This document shows positions 1 through 7,259 of a stretch of 64,000 nt of DNA, one piece after another (the first letter of the stretch is position 1; every line of letters starts with the position of its first letter). The position numbers and the translations under genes are program-made. A model generated the notes under the pieces. It was not told the DNA's origin, did not search any database, and saw only the letters and a list, made by a program, of their open reading frames with translations. Origin of the DNA: Pseudomonas sp. GD03919 (GTDB lineage Bacteria; Pseudomonadota; Gammaproteobacteria; Pseudomonadales; Pseudomonadaceae); NCBI RefSeq assembly GCF_029814935.1, contig NZ_CP104582.1, forward strand, positions 1,984,001-2,048,000. Reading direction: 5' to 3'.

Positions 1-343
1 CAGGCAGTTGAGCCTGATGGAAGTTCACGACTGCTTCTCCATTACCGAGCTGGTCACCATGGAAGACCTGGGTATGTCCGAGGACGGCCAGGCCTGGCGC
101 GACATCCTCGACGGCAAATACGACGCGGACGGCAAGACGCCCTGCCAGATCGATGGCGGCCTGAAGTGCTTTGGCCACCCGGTGGGGGCCTCCGGTCTGC
201 GCATGGTCTATGAGAACTACCTGCAACTGCTCGAACGCGCGGGTGACAGGCAACTGGTCAGCCCAAGCATGGGGCTCAGCCACAACCTGGGTGGCGTGCC
301 CTACAACAGTATCGCGGCCATCAGCATCGTAGGCCTATTGTGA
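1..343 (+). CDS. Thiolase C-terminal part (cut by window start)
   Basis: Only the last ~113 codons lie in the window; the reading frame is open to the left edge, so the apparent TTG start at 8 is not a real start. The sequence contains the C-terminal thiolase signatures: EVHDCFSITEL, then a GGLKCFGHPVGASG block carrying the catalytic His of the GHP motif, and HNLGG near the end. The EVHDCF and NLGG forms resemble the SCP-x / acetyl-CoA acetyltransferase-like branch, which cleaves or forms 3-oxoacyl-CoA. Catalytic Cys regions are outside the window. It is followed after 16 bases by the first OYE gene, so the two are probably one operon. The substrate cannot be inferred. Confidence 0.85.
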   Translation, partial: RQLSLMEVHDCFSITELVTMEDLGMSEDGQAWRDILDGKYDADGKTPCQIDGGLKCFGHPVGASGLRMVYENYLQLLERAGDRQLVSPSMGLSHNLGGVPYNSIAAISIVGLL

Positions 344-359
344 GCGCCGGGAGCTATTC

Positions 360-1445
360 ATGAGCCAGCTTTTCACTCCTCATCCCCTGGGCAGACTGTC
401 CCTGAAGAACAGGCTGGTGGTGGCGCCCATGTGCCAGTATTCAGCCAAGGCCGGTGTCGTCCAGCCCTGGCATGAACAGCATCTGGGGCACTTGGCCTGT
501 TCCGGCGCTGCGGCCGTGACGATCGAAGCGACCGGGGTCGCCGAAGAAGGCAGAGTGACCCATGGCTGTCTCGGGCTCTGGAATGATGAGCAGATGTCAG
601 CCCTGGGACAGTTGGTCGGACGGGTGCGTGACTACAGCGATGTCGCCATCGGCATCCAGTTGAACCATGCTGGCCGCAAAGGCTCGGCCCTGCCGCCGTG
701 GGAGGGGGGCAAGCCAATGGAGCCGGGGCAGGGGGGCTGGGAAACCCTAGCCCCCTCGGCGCTGCCATGGGGCACGGCGTGGCCCACGCCCACGGCGCTC
801 GATGCTGACGGCATCAGGCGCATAACCGAGGCCTTTGCCGCCGCTGCGGCACGCGCTGCCAGGGCGGGCCTTGACTATATCGAGATCCACTCCGCGCACG
901 GTTATCTGCTGCACGCCTTCCTGTCGCCGATATCGAACCAACGCGACGACGCGTATGGCGGCAGCCTGGAAAACAGGATGCGTTTTCCGCTCGCAGTGGT
1001 CGACGCGGTGCGCAAGGCGGTGCCGGACCTGACGCTGGGTATTCGCATCAATGGCAGTGACTGGCTCGACGAGGGCTGGAGCCTTGAGGATGCGGCAGTC
1101 TATGCCGGCAGGCTGGAGCAGGCTGGGGTCGATTACATATCCGTTTCCAGTGGCGGGGCTTGCCAGGGCGTGCGCTACGACAACAAGCCCGCCTACCAGG
1201 TCCATATGGCCAGTTCGGTACGCCGGCATGTTTCCTGCCCGGTTATCTGTGCTGGCCTGATCGCCGATGCCGAGTTGGCGGAAAGCATCATTGCCGAGCG
1301 GCAAGCGGATTTCATCGCGCTGGCGCGCACCGTGCTCGACGACCCGCGCTGGCCTGTCCATGCGGCGCGCCAGCTGCAAGCCGACCTGCGGATGCCAAGG
1401 CAATACATGCTTGCCGGGCCTGGGTATTGGCCGCTGATGAAATAG
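360..1445 (+). CDS. NADH:flavin oxidoreductase, old yellow enzyme (YqjM-like)
   Basis: 361 aa, a normal length for the YqjM/XenA class of FMN-dependent ene-reductases, which reduce activated C=C bonds with NAD(P)H. It starts LFTPHPLG...LKNR, as this family does. The residues of the YqjM active site are present: Cys25 and Tyr27 in APMCQYS, the substrate-binding pair His177 and His180 in IEIHSAHGYLL, then SNQRDDAYGGSLENR. LARTVLDDPRW near the C-terminus is the FMN-phosphate region. The gene lies just after the thiolase and 30 bases before the StyC-like gene. A paralogue with altered active site follows at 2106. The substrate is unknown; an unsaturated aldehyde, ketone or CoA ester is plausible. 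Confidence 0.9.
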   Translation: MSQLFTPHPLGRLSLKNRLVVAPMCQYSAKAGVVQPWHEQHLGHLACSGAAAVTIEATGVAEEGRVTHGCLGLWNDEQMSALGQLVGRVRDYSDVAIGIQLNHAGRKGSALPPWEGGKPMEPGQGGWETLAPSALPWGTAWPTPTALDADGIRRITEAFAAAAARAARAGLDYIEIHSAHGYLLHAFLSPISNQRDDAYGGSLENRMRFPLAVVDAVRKAVPDLTLGIRINGSDWLDEGWSLEDAAVYAGRLEQAGVDYISVSSGGACQGVRYDNKPAYQVHMASSVRRHVSCPVICAGLIADAELAESIIAERQADFIALARTVLDDPRWPVHAARQLQADLRMPRQYMLAGPGYWPLMK

Positions 1446-1475
1446 TCACCTCAATGTGAAGGGAAGAATAACAAT

Positions 1476-1952
1476 ATGAATAAACAACAGAGAAACATGA
1501 TTGGTCATGGCACGATTATCCTGTTGATCGGCATGCTGACCGGGTTTGGCTTGCTGGTCAGCTTGTTGGGCGGCATGGAGTTCATCCCGGGCAGTATTAC
1601 GGAGTTCGTCATCCCGGGTGATCCGGGTGCCTGGGCGCGTGCGCACGTGGGCGGGATGCTCAATGGCATGCTGATTATCCTGGTCGCTGTTCTGGTCGTC
1701 ATGCTGAAGTTGTCCGCCCGCCTGGCTGGCCACTTGTACTGGATGCTGGTGGGCACGGGATATGCGAATACCCTGTTCTACCTGGCGGCGCTGCTGGCGC
1801 CGAATCGCGCGTTGAGCTTTGCCGATAACCGGTTTGGCGAATCGAATATCTTTGCGGTGGTGGGATTGACGCCGGCCCTGGTTTTTGTGGTGGTGTCGGT
1901 TGTTGCTGTTGCGATGCTTGCCTATGGCGTTTTCGCCAAGACCGACCCATAG
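1476..1952 (+). CDS. Styrene oxide isomerase-like (StyC family) membrane protein
   Basis: 158 aa with about four hydrophobic segments (roughly 12-32, 62-78, 86-107, 124-153), matching the small four-helix StyC proteins (about 169 aa) in size and topology. Comparison with remembered StyC sequence shows conserved blocks: HG at 11-12, GG-EFIPG near 32-39, EF-IPGDPGAWARAH at 43-57, LNGM at 62-65, FY at 101-102 and APNRALSF near 108-115. His57, Asn63 and Tyr102 fall at the positions of StyC His58 (haem ligand), Asn64 and Tyr103 (active site), offset by one. StyC catalyses cofactor-light isomerisation of aryl epoxides to aldehydes in the membrane. Start ATG 1476 follows a GAAGGGAAGAA ribosome site. 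No styAB monooxygenase is nearby, so the epoxide source is unknown. Confidence 0.75.
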   Translation: MNKQQRNMIGHGTIILLIGMLTGFGLLVSLLGGMEFIPGSITEFVIPGDPGAWARAHVGGMLNGMLIILVAVLVVMLKLSARLAGHLYWMLVGTGYANTLFYLAALLAPNRALSFADNRFGESNIFAVVGLTPALVFVVVSVVAVAMLAYGVFAKTDP

Positions 1953-2105
1953 ACCGGATGCGGCCGCTTTTCGTCGTGTGGTGGGTGCTCCGCGTCTGGC
2001 GTGTTGCGCCGCTCCATATGTGGATCGTTGGGCGAGGGGGCGAACCCGCGTTTCCTGCAGCGTGGGTGGGTCCTGTTGACTTTTTGACTGTGGTGAGGGG
2101 GAAGG

Positions 2106-3203
2106 GTGGGGAAGCTGTTTTCTTCGGCCATGCTGGGTTCAAGAACGCTGGAGAACCGGATCATCGTTGCGCCTGTGGCCCAGCATGCGAGCCGGGACGG
2201 AACAATCCAGCCCTGGCATGAGCAACACTATGGCCATCTGAGTTGCACCGGAGTTGCGGCGGTGACAATAGAGGCAACGAGCGTTTCGCCTGACGGGCGA
2301 GCCACACCGGGGTGCCTAGGCCTTTGGAATGACGTTCAGCTGGTTGCGTTGATGCAATTCGTGCAACGCCTTAAAAGCTACAGCCCGGTACCTGTCGGGA
2401 TTCAGCTCGATCATGCGGGGCGAAAGTCGGCTGCCTCGCCGCCTTGGGAGGGAGGGGCGGTTAGCCTGCTGAATGGATGGAAGACCTCCGCGCCTTCTGC
2501 GATACCCTGGGGCAGGCGTTGGCCCGTTCCCCGTGCCTTGGATCGGGCTGATATCCGGCGTATCGTGAAACAGTTCATCGATGCCACGGAGCGGGCGGAT
2601 GAGGCCGGGGTGGACTATATCGAGATCAACTCGGCCAGAGGCTATCTGTTGCACTCGTTTCTTTCCCCGCTATCGAACAAGCGCACTGACGAGTTCGGCG
2701 GTAGCCTGGAAAATCGTATGCGCTTCCCGTTGCAGGCAATACGCTCGATCAGGAAGGCGTTGCCGTCAGGCAAGACCCTGGGGGTCTGTATCAATGCCAG
2801 CGATCTTGTAAGGGGCGGCTGGGATATCGGTGAGGCGTGTGAATATGCCGGCAAGCTGGTCAGTGAGGGGGTGGATTACATTTCCGTTGCCAGTGGTGGT
2901 GTGTCTGAAGATGCCGGCGGTGATGCTGTATATGAAAATCCGGAATTTTCCAGATCGATCCGTGACGTGGCCGGGTGTCCAGTTGTATGTACCGGCCATG
3001 TCCCTGAGCCGCTTGCGGCAGAAGCCATGGTTGCGGGTGGGCAGTGTGATTTCCTGGCATTGGGCAGATCCTTTATAGCCGACGACCGTTGGCTCGTAAG
3101 GGCTGCCTCCGCGCTTGCCGAGGGGGTCGTTCTCCCACCCCAGTATACGGTTGCTTCAACCGAACAATGGCCCTTTGCCGACTTCTGGTGTGATGCCCCC
3201 TGA
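2106..3203 (+). CDS. Divergent OYE-family protein with altered active site
   Basis: 365 aa, GTG start at 2106 chosen because the family N-terminus (LFSSAMLGSRTLENR) begins there and a purine-rich GAGGGGGAAGG precedes it. It is colinear with the OYE at 360 across its length (WHEQHYGHLSCTG, GCLGLWND, PPWEGG, FLSPLSNKRTDEFGGSLENRM). The four canonical YqjM-type active-site residues are all changed: Cys to Ala25 and Tyr to His27 in APVAQHA, and the HxxH pair to Asn175 and Arg178 in INSARGYLL. Asn of NHAGRK is Asp. Codon use is less GC-biased than its neighbour. It may bind FMN but reduce a different substrate, or it may be non-catalytic. Confidence 0.85.
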   Translation: MGKLFSSAMLGSRTLENRIIVAPVAQHASRDGTIQPWHEQHYGHLSCTGVAAVTIEATSVSPDGRATPGCLGLWNDVQLVALMQFVQRLKSYSPVPVGIQLDHAGRKSAASPPWEGGAVSLLNGWKTSAPSAIPWGRRWPVPRALDRADIRRIVKQFIDATERADEAGVDYIEINSARGYLLHSFLSPLSNKRTDEFGGSLENRMRFPLQAIRSIRKALPSGKTLGVCINASDLVRGGWDIGEACEYAGKLVSEGVDYISVASGGVSEDAGGDAVYENPEFSRSIRDVAGCPVVCTGHVPEPLAAEAMVAGGQCDFLALGRSFIADDRWLVRAASALAEGVVLPPQYTVASTEQWPFADFWCDAP

Positions 3204-3307
3204 TAGCCTTTGGCTGCCAGCCATGGTCCTTGGGTTAGACAAGGAAGGTCTGCAAGCATATAATATGATGTCATGCAGGTTCTCTCTGTAATGCTTTCGC
3301 GGGCTAG

Positions 3308-3321
3308 CTTGACTAGTCAAG
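3308..3321. promoter_or_regulatory. 14-bp perfect palindrome, candidate MarR operator
   Basis: CTTGACTAGTCAAG is a perfect palindrome 30 bases upstream of the MarR-family gene at 3352. Autoregulatory MarR sites are typically palindromes of this size overlapping their own promoter, so this is the best operator candidate for the neighbouring regulator. Binding is inferred from position only. Confidence 0.5.
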
Positions 3322-3351
3322 AGTCACATGGATCATGGGTGAGTGGGCTGA

Positions 3352-3855
3352 ATGGGCAAGCACGAGGTTGAGATGTTAACGGTAAGCAGGAATGGCCGTC
3401 AGATTGAAGAGGAAAACTGGGACCAAAGACTTGGTTTCCTGATGCACGATGTTTCGCGTTTGCGTCGCATCGTCTTCGACAACCTGATGAAGCCCTTGGG
3501 GGTGACCCGCTCGCAATGGTGGGTATTGGCCTACCTGTCCCGCCATGACGGTATGGCGCAAAGCGATCTGGCCAATATGCTCGAACTGGGCAAGGCCGCG
3601 CTGGGTGGCATCATCGATCGTCTGGAAGTCTCCGGCTTCATCATGCGTAATCCTGATCCGGTGGACCGGCGTATCAAGCGGGTCTTCCTGACGACGCTGG
3701 GCAAGCAGACGATCAAGGAAATGCGGGTCATCAGTCATGACATGAGTGAGCAGATTCTTGAAGGGCTCGATAACAACGAGCGGGTTCTGCTTGCCGACAT
3801 GCTGAACAAGGTCAAACACAATCTGCTCGATATAAAAGTCCGCTCCAACGACTGA
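3352..3855 (+). CDS. MarR-family transcriptional regulator
   Basis: 167 aa. The winged-helix core is visible: LGVTRSQWWVLAYLSRHDG (helices 1-2 region), AQSDLANMLELGKAALGGIIDRLE (HTH) and VDRRIKRVFLT (wing), followed by LTTLGKQTIKEM and a C-terminal dimerisation helix. MarR proteins are usually repressors released by small aromatic or CoA ligands. An in-frame ATG at 3373 preceded by GAGGTTGAG is an alternative start. The gene sits between the OYE/StyC-like group and the convergent enoyl-CoA hydratase/SDR pair, and a palindrome lies just upstream, so it probably controls one or both groups and itself. Confidence 0.9.
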   Translation: MGKHEVEMLTVSRNGRQIEEENWDQRLGFLMHDVSRLRRIVFDNLMKPLGVTRSQWWVLAYLSRHDGMAQSDLANMLELGKAALGGIIDRLEVSGFIMRNPDPVDRRIKRVFLTTLGKQTIKEMRVISHDMSEQILEGLDNNERVLLADMLNKVKHNLLDIKVRSND

Positions 3856-3930
3856 GTGGCCTTTTGCAGGTCTGGCGCGGAATGCCTGTCACAGTGATCG
3901 CCTGTCCGTGACACGCATCCGCGCTTTTAT

Positions 3931-4719
3931 CTATTGCCCCGTGTAGACGGGCTTTCTTTTTTCTGCAAAGGCGGTCAGTCCTTCCCTTGCATCGCTGCTT
4001 CCCGCGCATCTGGCCAGTGCCTGCGCTTCGTTTTCAAGCTGCGTTTCCAGTGATTGCGACCCGGCCGACAGCAGCAGCCGGCGTACTTCCCCATAGGCCT
4101 TGGTCGGACCGGCGGCGAGCCTGGTCGCAATGGCATTGGCGCGGGCGGTGTACTCGTCGATCGCGCAGATCTCGTCAATCAGGCCAGCGGCAAGCGCGGT
4201 GCCGGCGTCAAGGGTCTCATTGAGCAGAAGGAACTTCCGGGCGCGGGCCAGGCCCATTCTTCTGCTCAGGGTGACCGAGCTGCCGGCGTCGCAGCAGTAA
4301 CCGATACCGGTATAGGCGGCCACGAACTTGCTGTCTTCGGCGGCGACTACGATATCGCAGCCGGCAATGAAGCCGGCCATGCCGCCCGCGCAGACGCCGT
4401 GTACCGACGCGATCAGGGGGGCATCCATTCTTTGCAGGCGGGCGATGGCCATATGCAGGTCGCTGGTCCAGCGCTTGATCATGCCCGGCAGCTCGTCGAG
4501 CTTGGTCAGGAAGCTGGCGATGTCGCCGCCGTAACTGAATGCGGGGCCTTCCGCCGTAATCAGGACGGCCCTGACGTCCTTGTGCTCGGACAGAACCACG
4601 GAGGCTTCGTTGAGCTCGCGGCACAGCGCGCCGTCGATAGGGTTGCCCCGTTTGCCCTGGGTGAATACCAGGCGAGCCAGGCCATTATCGATGGTAAGTT
4701 TCAGTGCTGAGTCGGTCAT
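3931..4719 (-). CDS. Enoyl-CoA hydratase/isomerase family protein
   Basis: 262 aa crotonase-fold protein. The oxyanion-hole segment SYGGDI near 70 and the HGVCAGGMAGFIAGCDIVVA block near 105-125 are typical. A GIGYCCDAGSSVTLSRRMG segment follows in the region where hydratases place the second catalytic Glu; here Asp occupies that area (CCDAGS), as in some isomerases and other crotonase members, so the exact reaction is uncertain. It lies 16 bases downstream of the DECR-like SDR on the same strand, so the two are co-transcribed, probably for beta-oxidation of an unsaturated or branched acyl-CoA. Confidence 0.85.
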   Translation of the reverse strand: MTDSALKLTIDNGLARLVFTQGKRGNPIDGALCRELNEASVVLSEHKDVRAVLITAEGPAFSYGGDIASFLTKLDELPGMIKRWTSDLHMAIARLQRMDAPLIASVHGVCAGGMAGFIAGCDIVVAAEDSKFVAAYTGIGYCCDAGSSVTLSRRMGLARARKFLLLNETLDAGTALAAGLIDEICAIDEYTARANAIATRLAAGPTKAYGEVRRLLLSAGSQSLETQLENEAQALARCAGSSDAREGLTAFAEKRKPVYTGQ

Positions 4720-4735
4720 GCCTGTTTCTCCTTGA

Positions 4736-5626
4736 TCATACCGAACGCATTTTCTTGTCCCGCTCGGAGGCGGCTTTGATTTTTTCCTTGGCCCTGGCCC
4801 ACTGCTCGTCGGTCATTTCAGTCAGGCCGGCAAAGGTGCTGGGGGCGGCAAGGTGATGCGCGCCGTCGATGGCAATGGTCTGTCCGGTCAGGAATTCGCA
4901 GGCATCGGACATCAGGAAGATGACCAGGTTGCGCAGCTCATCCATGCGGCCATAGCGGCGCATGGGTATCTGGTCGGACTGGGTCGCGCCGATCGATGCA
5001 TCTTCGATCGGATTGAGCTTCTCCCAGGCGCCCTCGGTCGGGAAGGGGCCGGGTGCGATGGCGTTGAGGCGGATGCCATAACCGCCCCACTCGACGGCAA
5101 GGGACTGGGTCATGTTGTTGATTGCGCTCTTGGCCATGGCTGCCGGCACGACAAAGGCCGACCCGGTCCAGACCCAGGTGACCAGGTTGCTCAGCACCGA
5201 GCCCTTGATACCTTCCTTGATCCAGCGTTTCCCGCAAGCCAGGGTGGCGAAGAAGCTGCCGTCCATCACGGTTGAGCGGATCGCTTCATAACCGCGGGGG
5301 CTCAAGTCCTTGGTCGGGGCGATGAAGTTGGCGGCGGCATTGTTGATCAGGCCGGTGAGCGGGCCTTCCGCCCAGATCTGATCGATCATGCTTTCGACCA
5401 TTTCCGGGTTGCGCAGGTCGCAGATCAGGGTGCCGACGGTATTGCCGGTTTCCCGCTGGATATGCTCCGCGGCTTCTGCCAATACGCTTTCACGGCGGCC
5501 GCAGATGTAGACCTTGGCGCCATGCGCGGCCAGTCCGGTTGCCAGCTCGCGTCCCAGGCCACTGCCACCACCGGTAACCAGAATGCGTTTGCCCGCCAGT
5601 GCGCCTTTTTCGAATAGGGTGTTCAT
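4736..5626 (-). CDS. SDR oxidoreductase, 2,4-dienoyl-CoA reductase-like, unusual active site
   Basis: 296 aa classical SDR. TGGGSGLG (18-25) is the NADP-type nucleotide motif; INNAAANFIAPT (94-105), AVEWGGYG and NAIAPGP follow. The layout (NFIAPT, TGSAFVVP, AMAK) matches the 2,4-dienoyl-CoA reductase branch, which lacks the ordinary YxxxK and uses a Tyr located earlier. In this protein that position is Trp151 (VTWVWTGSAF) and the Ser four residues before Lys166 is Ala162, so the usual proton donor is not evident. The gene is first in a minus-strand pair with the enoyl-CoA hydratase and is divergent from the cmt operon. Confidence 0.85.
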   Translation of the reverse strand: MNTLFEKGALAGKRILVTGGGSGLGRELATGLAAHGAKVYICGRRESVLAEAAEHIQRETGNTVGTLICDLRNPEMVESMIDQIWAEGPLTGLINNAAANFIAPTKDLSPRGYEAIRSTVMDGSFFATLACGKRWIKEGIKGSVLSNLVTWVWTGSAFVVPAAMAKSAINNMTQSLAVEWGGYGIRLNAIAPGPFPTEGAWEKLNPIEDASIGATQSDQIPMRRYGRMDELRNLVIFLMSDACEFLTGQTIAIDGAHHLAAPSTFAGLTEMTDEQWARAKEKIKAASERDKKMRSV

Positions 5627-5640
5627 GATCGCCTCTTTTT

Positions 5641-5664
5641 GTATGCATGTATAACGTATGCATA
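5641..5664. promoter_or_regulatory. Repeated TATGCAT element in the SDR promoter region
   Basis: GTATGCAT occurs twice as a direct repeat (5641-5648 and 5656-5663, 15 bases apart). The same bases form an inverted repeat TATGCAT / ATGCATA with a 9-base spacer (5642-5648 / 5658-5664). It lies 15-38 bases upstream of the start of the minus-strand SDR gene, where a -10-like TATACA also occurs on the minus strand. It is a plausible operator; the regulator is unknown. Confidence 0.35.
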
Positions 5665-5801
5665 ATTAAACAATGTGCGGGCGGGGGCGTCCAGCCCTAA
5701 ATACGCTCCGGTGCCCCAGTTGTCTGCCGGCCGCCAGGCCGCGCCGCTCCTCGTCGAGTTTCGAGCGGCAGGCGATGAATGGCAGGGTCGCAAAAAAATC
5801 A

Positions 5802-5830
5802 TTGACAGCCATGTCCCGGGGAGGGAGTAT
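5802..5830 (+). promoter_or_regulatory. Candidate sigma-70 promoter of the cmt operon
   Basis: TTGACA at 5802-5807 is a consensus -35 box. The expected -10 region 17-18 bases later (5825-5831, GAGTATC) is weak. This puts the start of transcription near 5838, just upstream of the CymR operator at 5844, the same arrangement known for the Pseudomonas putida cumate promoter. Confidence 0.5.
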
Positions 5831-5843
5831 CCGCACAGCTCAT

Positions 5844-5871
5844 AACAAACAGACAGTACGGTCTGTTTGTT
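5844..5871. promoter_or_regulatory. CymR (cumate) operator
   Basis: A perfect inverted repeat with 11-base arms AACAAACAGAC and GTCTGTTTGTT around a 6-base spacer (AGTACG). The arms are the same as those of the known P. putida CymR operator (cuO); only the spacer differs. It lies directly downstream of the candidate promoter and 54 bases upstream of the ferredoxin-reductase start. A CymR homologue is encoded at 11965. CymR binding would block transcription until p-cumate or p-cymene is present. No second copy was seen in the window. Confidence 0.92.
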
Positions 5872-5925
5872 GGAGGTCCGGGATGAGCCATGCCTAGCCT
5901 GCCTGTGCGAACAAGAAGAAGAGAC

Positions 5926-7128
5926 ATGAAGACTGAAATCAACAGCATCGTCATTGCTGGTGCGGGTCAAGCCGCCGCCGCGGCTGCGGTGGAACTGCGG
6001 CGTGCCGGTTACGAGGGACGCATCACCCTGGTTGGGGATGAGCGGCACCTGCCCTACGAACGTCCGCAACTGTCCAAGGAAATGCTGAGGCTGGACGTGG
6101 AGCCGTTGAAGCTGATCCAGCCAGCGGAAGCTTTTGCCGAGTCCGATATAGACCTGATCCTGGGCTGCCCCATCATCGCCGTCGATGCGGCCGGCCGCGT
6201 GGTGTCGCTGGAAGATGGGCGCCGGCTCGAATATGACCGGCTGTTGATTGCCACCGGCGTGCGCCCGCGCCTGCTGCCCTGCGCCCATGATGATCGCGTC
6301 ACCTACCTGCGTACCGTGGAGCAGGCAGAGAAGCTGCGCCACGCATTGCTGGGCAAGCCGTCACTGGTGATTGTCGGCGGCGGGGTGATCGGTCTGGAAG
6401 TCGCCTCGGCGGCAGTCGACCACGGTTGCCGCGTCACCCTGGTGGAGGCGGCGCCGAGGCTGATGCCGAGAAGCCTGGATGCGGACATCGCCGCACACCT
6501 TGGCAACCTGCATCGCCAGCGTGGCGTGGAGATCATCCACGGCGCCACGGTGGAGAGCATTGCAGCAGACGGCAGCGTTTCACTCTCCGACAACACCCGG
6601 ATCAAGGCCGACAGCATTCTTGCCGGCATCGGGGTGCAGCCCAATGTCGAAGCCTTTGCCGATCTCGGCATCTGTGATGACGCCGGCATCAGGGTGGATG
6701 AGTTCGGCCGCACGGCCATCCCGGAGATCTATGCGACGGGCGATGTGGCCTCCCAGCCAGGTGGCGGCCGGCATGGTCGCGTCGAGACCTGGGCCAACGC
6801 CCAGGAACACGCCGCCTGCGTGGCGCGCAACCTGGTCGGTGAGCCGAGTTCCTGCCAGCGCCCGATCTGGTTCTGGTCCGACCAGGGAACGCTCAATCTG
6901 CAGGTCGTTGGTGATGCGCTGGCTGGCCGGGCGGTGCTGCGCGGGAATCCGGGCAGCGGTCGATTCAGCCAGTTCCGCCTCGACGATGACGGCCGACTGC
7001 TCGGCTGTGTCAGCTGGAACTCACCCAAGGACATGGCCATGGCCCGACGCTGGGTCAGGGATGGAGCGCTACTGGACGGCCAACGCTTGGCCGATCCGGG
7101 AACCGACTTGCGAAAGTGCAGTAAATAA
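5926..7128 (+). CDS. cmtAa: p-Cumate 2,3-dioxygenase ferredoxin reductase
   Basis: 400 aa from ATG 5926, chosen because AAGAAGAAGAG precedes it and the FAD motif follows directly; an upstream ATG at 5890 would add 12 unlikely residues. It is a class of NAD(P)/FAD reductase that passes electrons to a Rieske ferredoxin. Visible: IVIAGAGQAAAAAAVELR (FAD), LVGDERHLPYERPQLSK, LLIATGVRPR, a second Rossmann motif VIVGGGVIGLEVA, and IYATGDVA near 280. First gene of the operon, directly behind the CymR operator. The 3' end of what looks like a second reductase copy lies between it and the alpha-subunit gene. Confidence 0.9.
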   Translation: MKTEINSIVIAGAGQAAAAAAVELRRAGYEGRITLVGDERHLPYERPQLSKEMLRLDVEPLKLIQPAEAFAESDIDLILGCPIIAVDAAGRVVSLEDGRRLEYDRLLIATGVRPRLLPCAHDDRVTYLRTVEQAEKLRHALLGKPSLVIVGGGVIGLEVASAAVDHGCRVTLVEAAPRLMPRSLDADIAAHLGNLHRQRGVEIIHGATVESIAADGSVSLSDNTRIKADSILAGIGVQPNVEAFADLGICDDAGIRVDEFGRTAIPEIYATGDVASQPGGGRHGRVETWANAQEHAACVARNLVGEPSSCQRPIWFWSDQGTLNLQVVGDALAGRAVLRGNPGSGRFSQFRLDDDGRLLGCVSWNSPKDMAMARRWVRDGALLDGQRLADPGTDLRKCSK

Positions 7129-7161
7129 CAGACTCCGCGCCGGAGAACTTAATTCAAACCT

Positions 7162-7236
7162 GACAGGGATATGGCTCTACTGAGGAGTCGTCGTCTGACT
7201 GGCTCGGGAATTGACTTGCGTGCAAGCAGAAAATAA
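7162..7236 (+). pseudogene. 3'-end remnant of a second ferredoxin reductase gene
   Basis: Translating 7165-7236 in frame gives [18 protein letters not shown] then RASRK and stop. The real reductase ends RDGALLDGQRLADPGTDL then RKCSK and stop, at 7054-7128. The similarity continues past the stop codon (AAATAACA... CCGGAGA). The stretch is thus an imperfect duplicate of the last ~24 codons, and its tail now supplies the leader and ribosome site of the alpha-subunit gene. It is probably the scar of a deletion or replacement between two reductase copies. Confidence 0.6.
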
Positions 7237-7259
7237 CAAATTCAATACCGGAGAGATTT

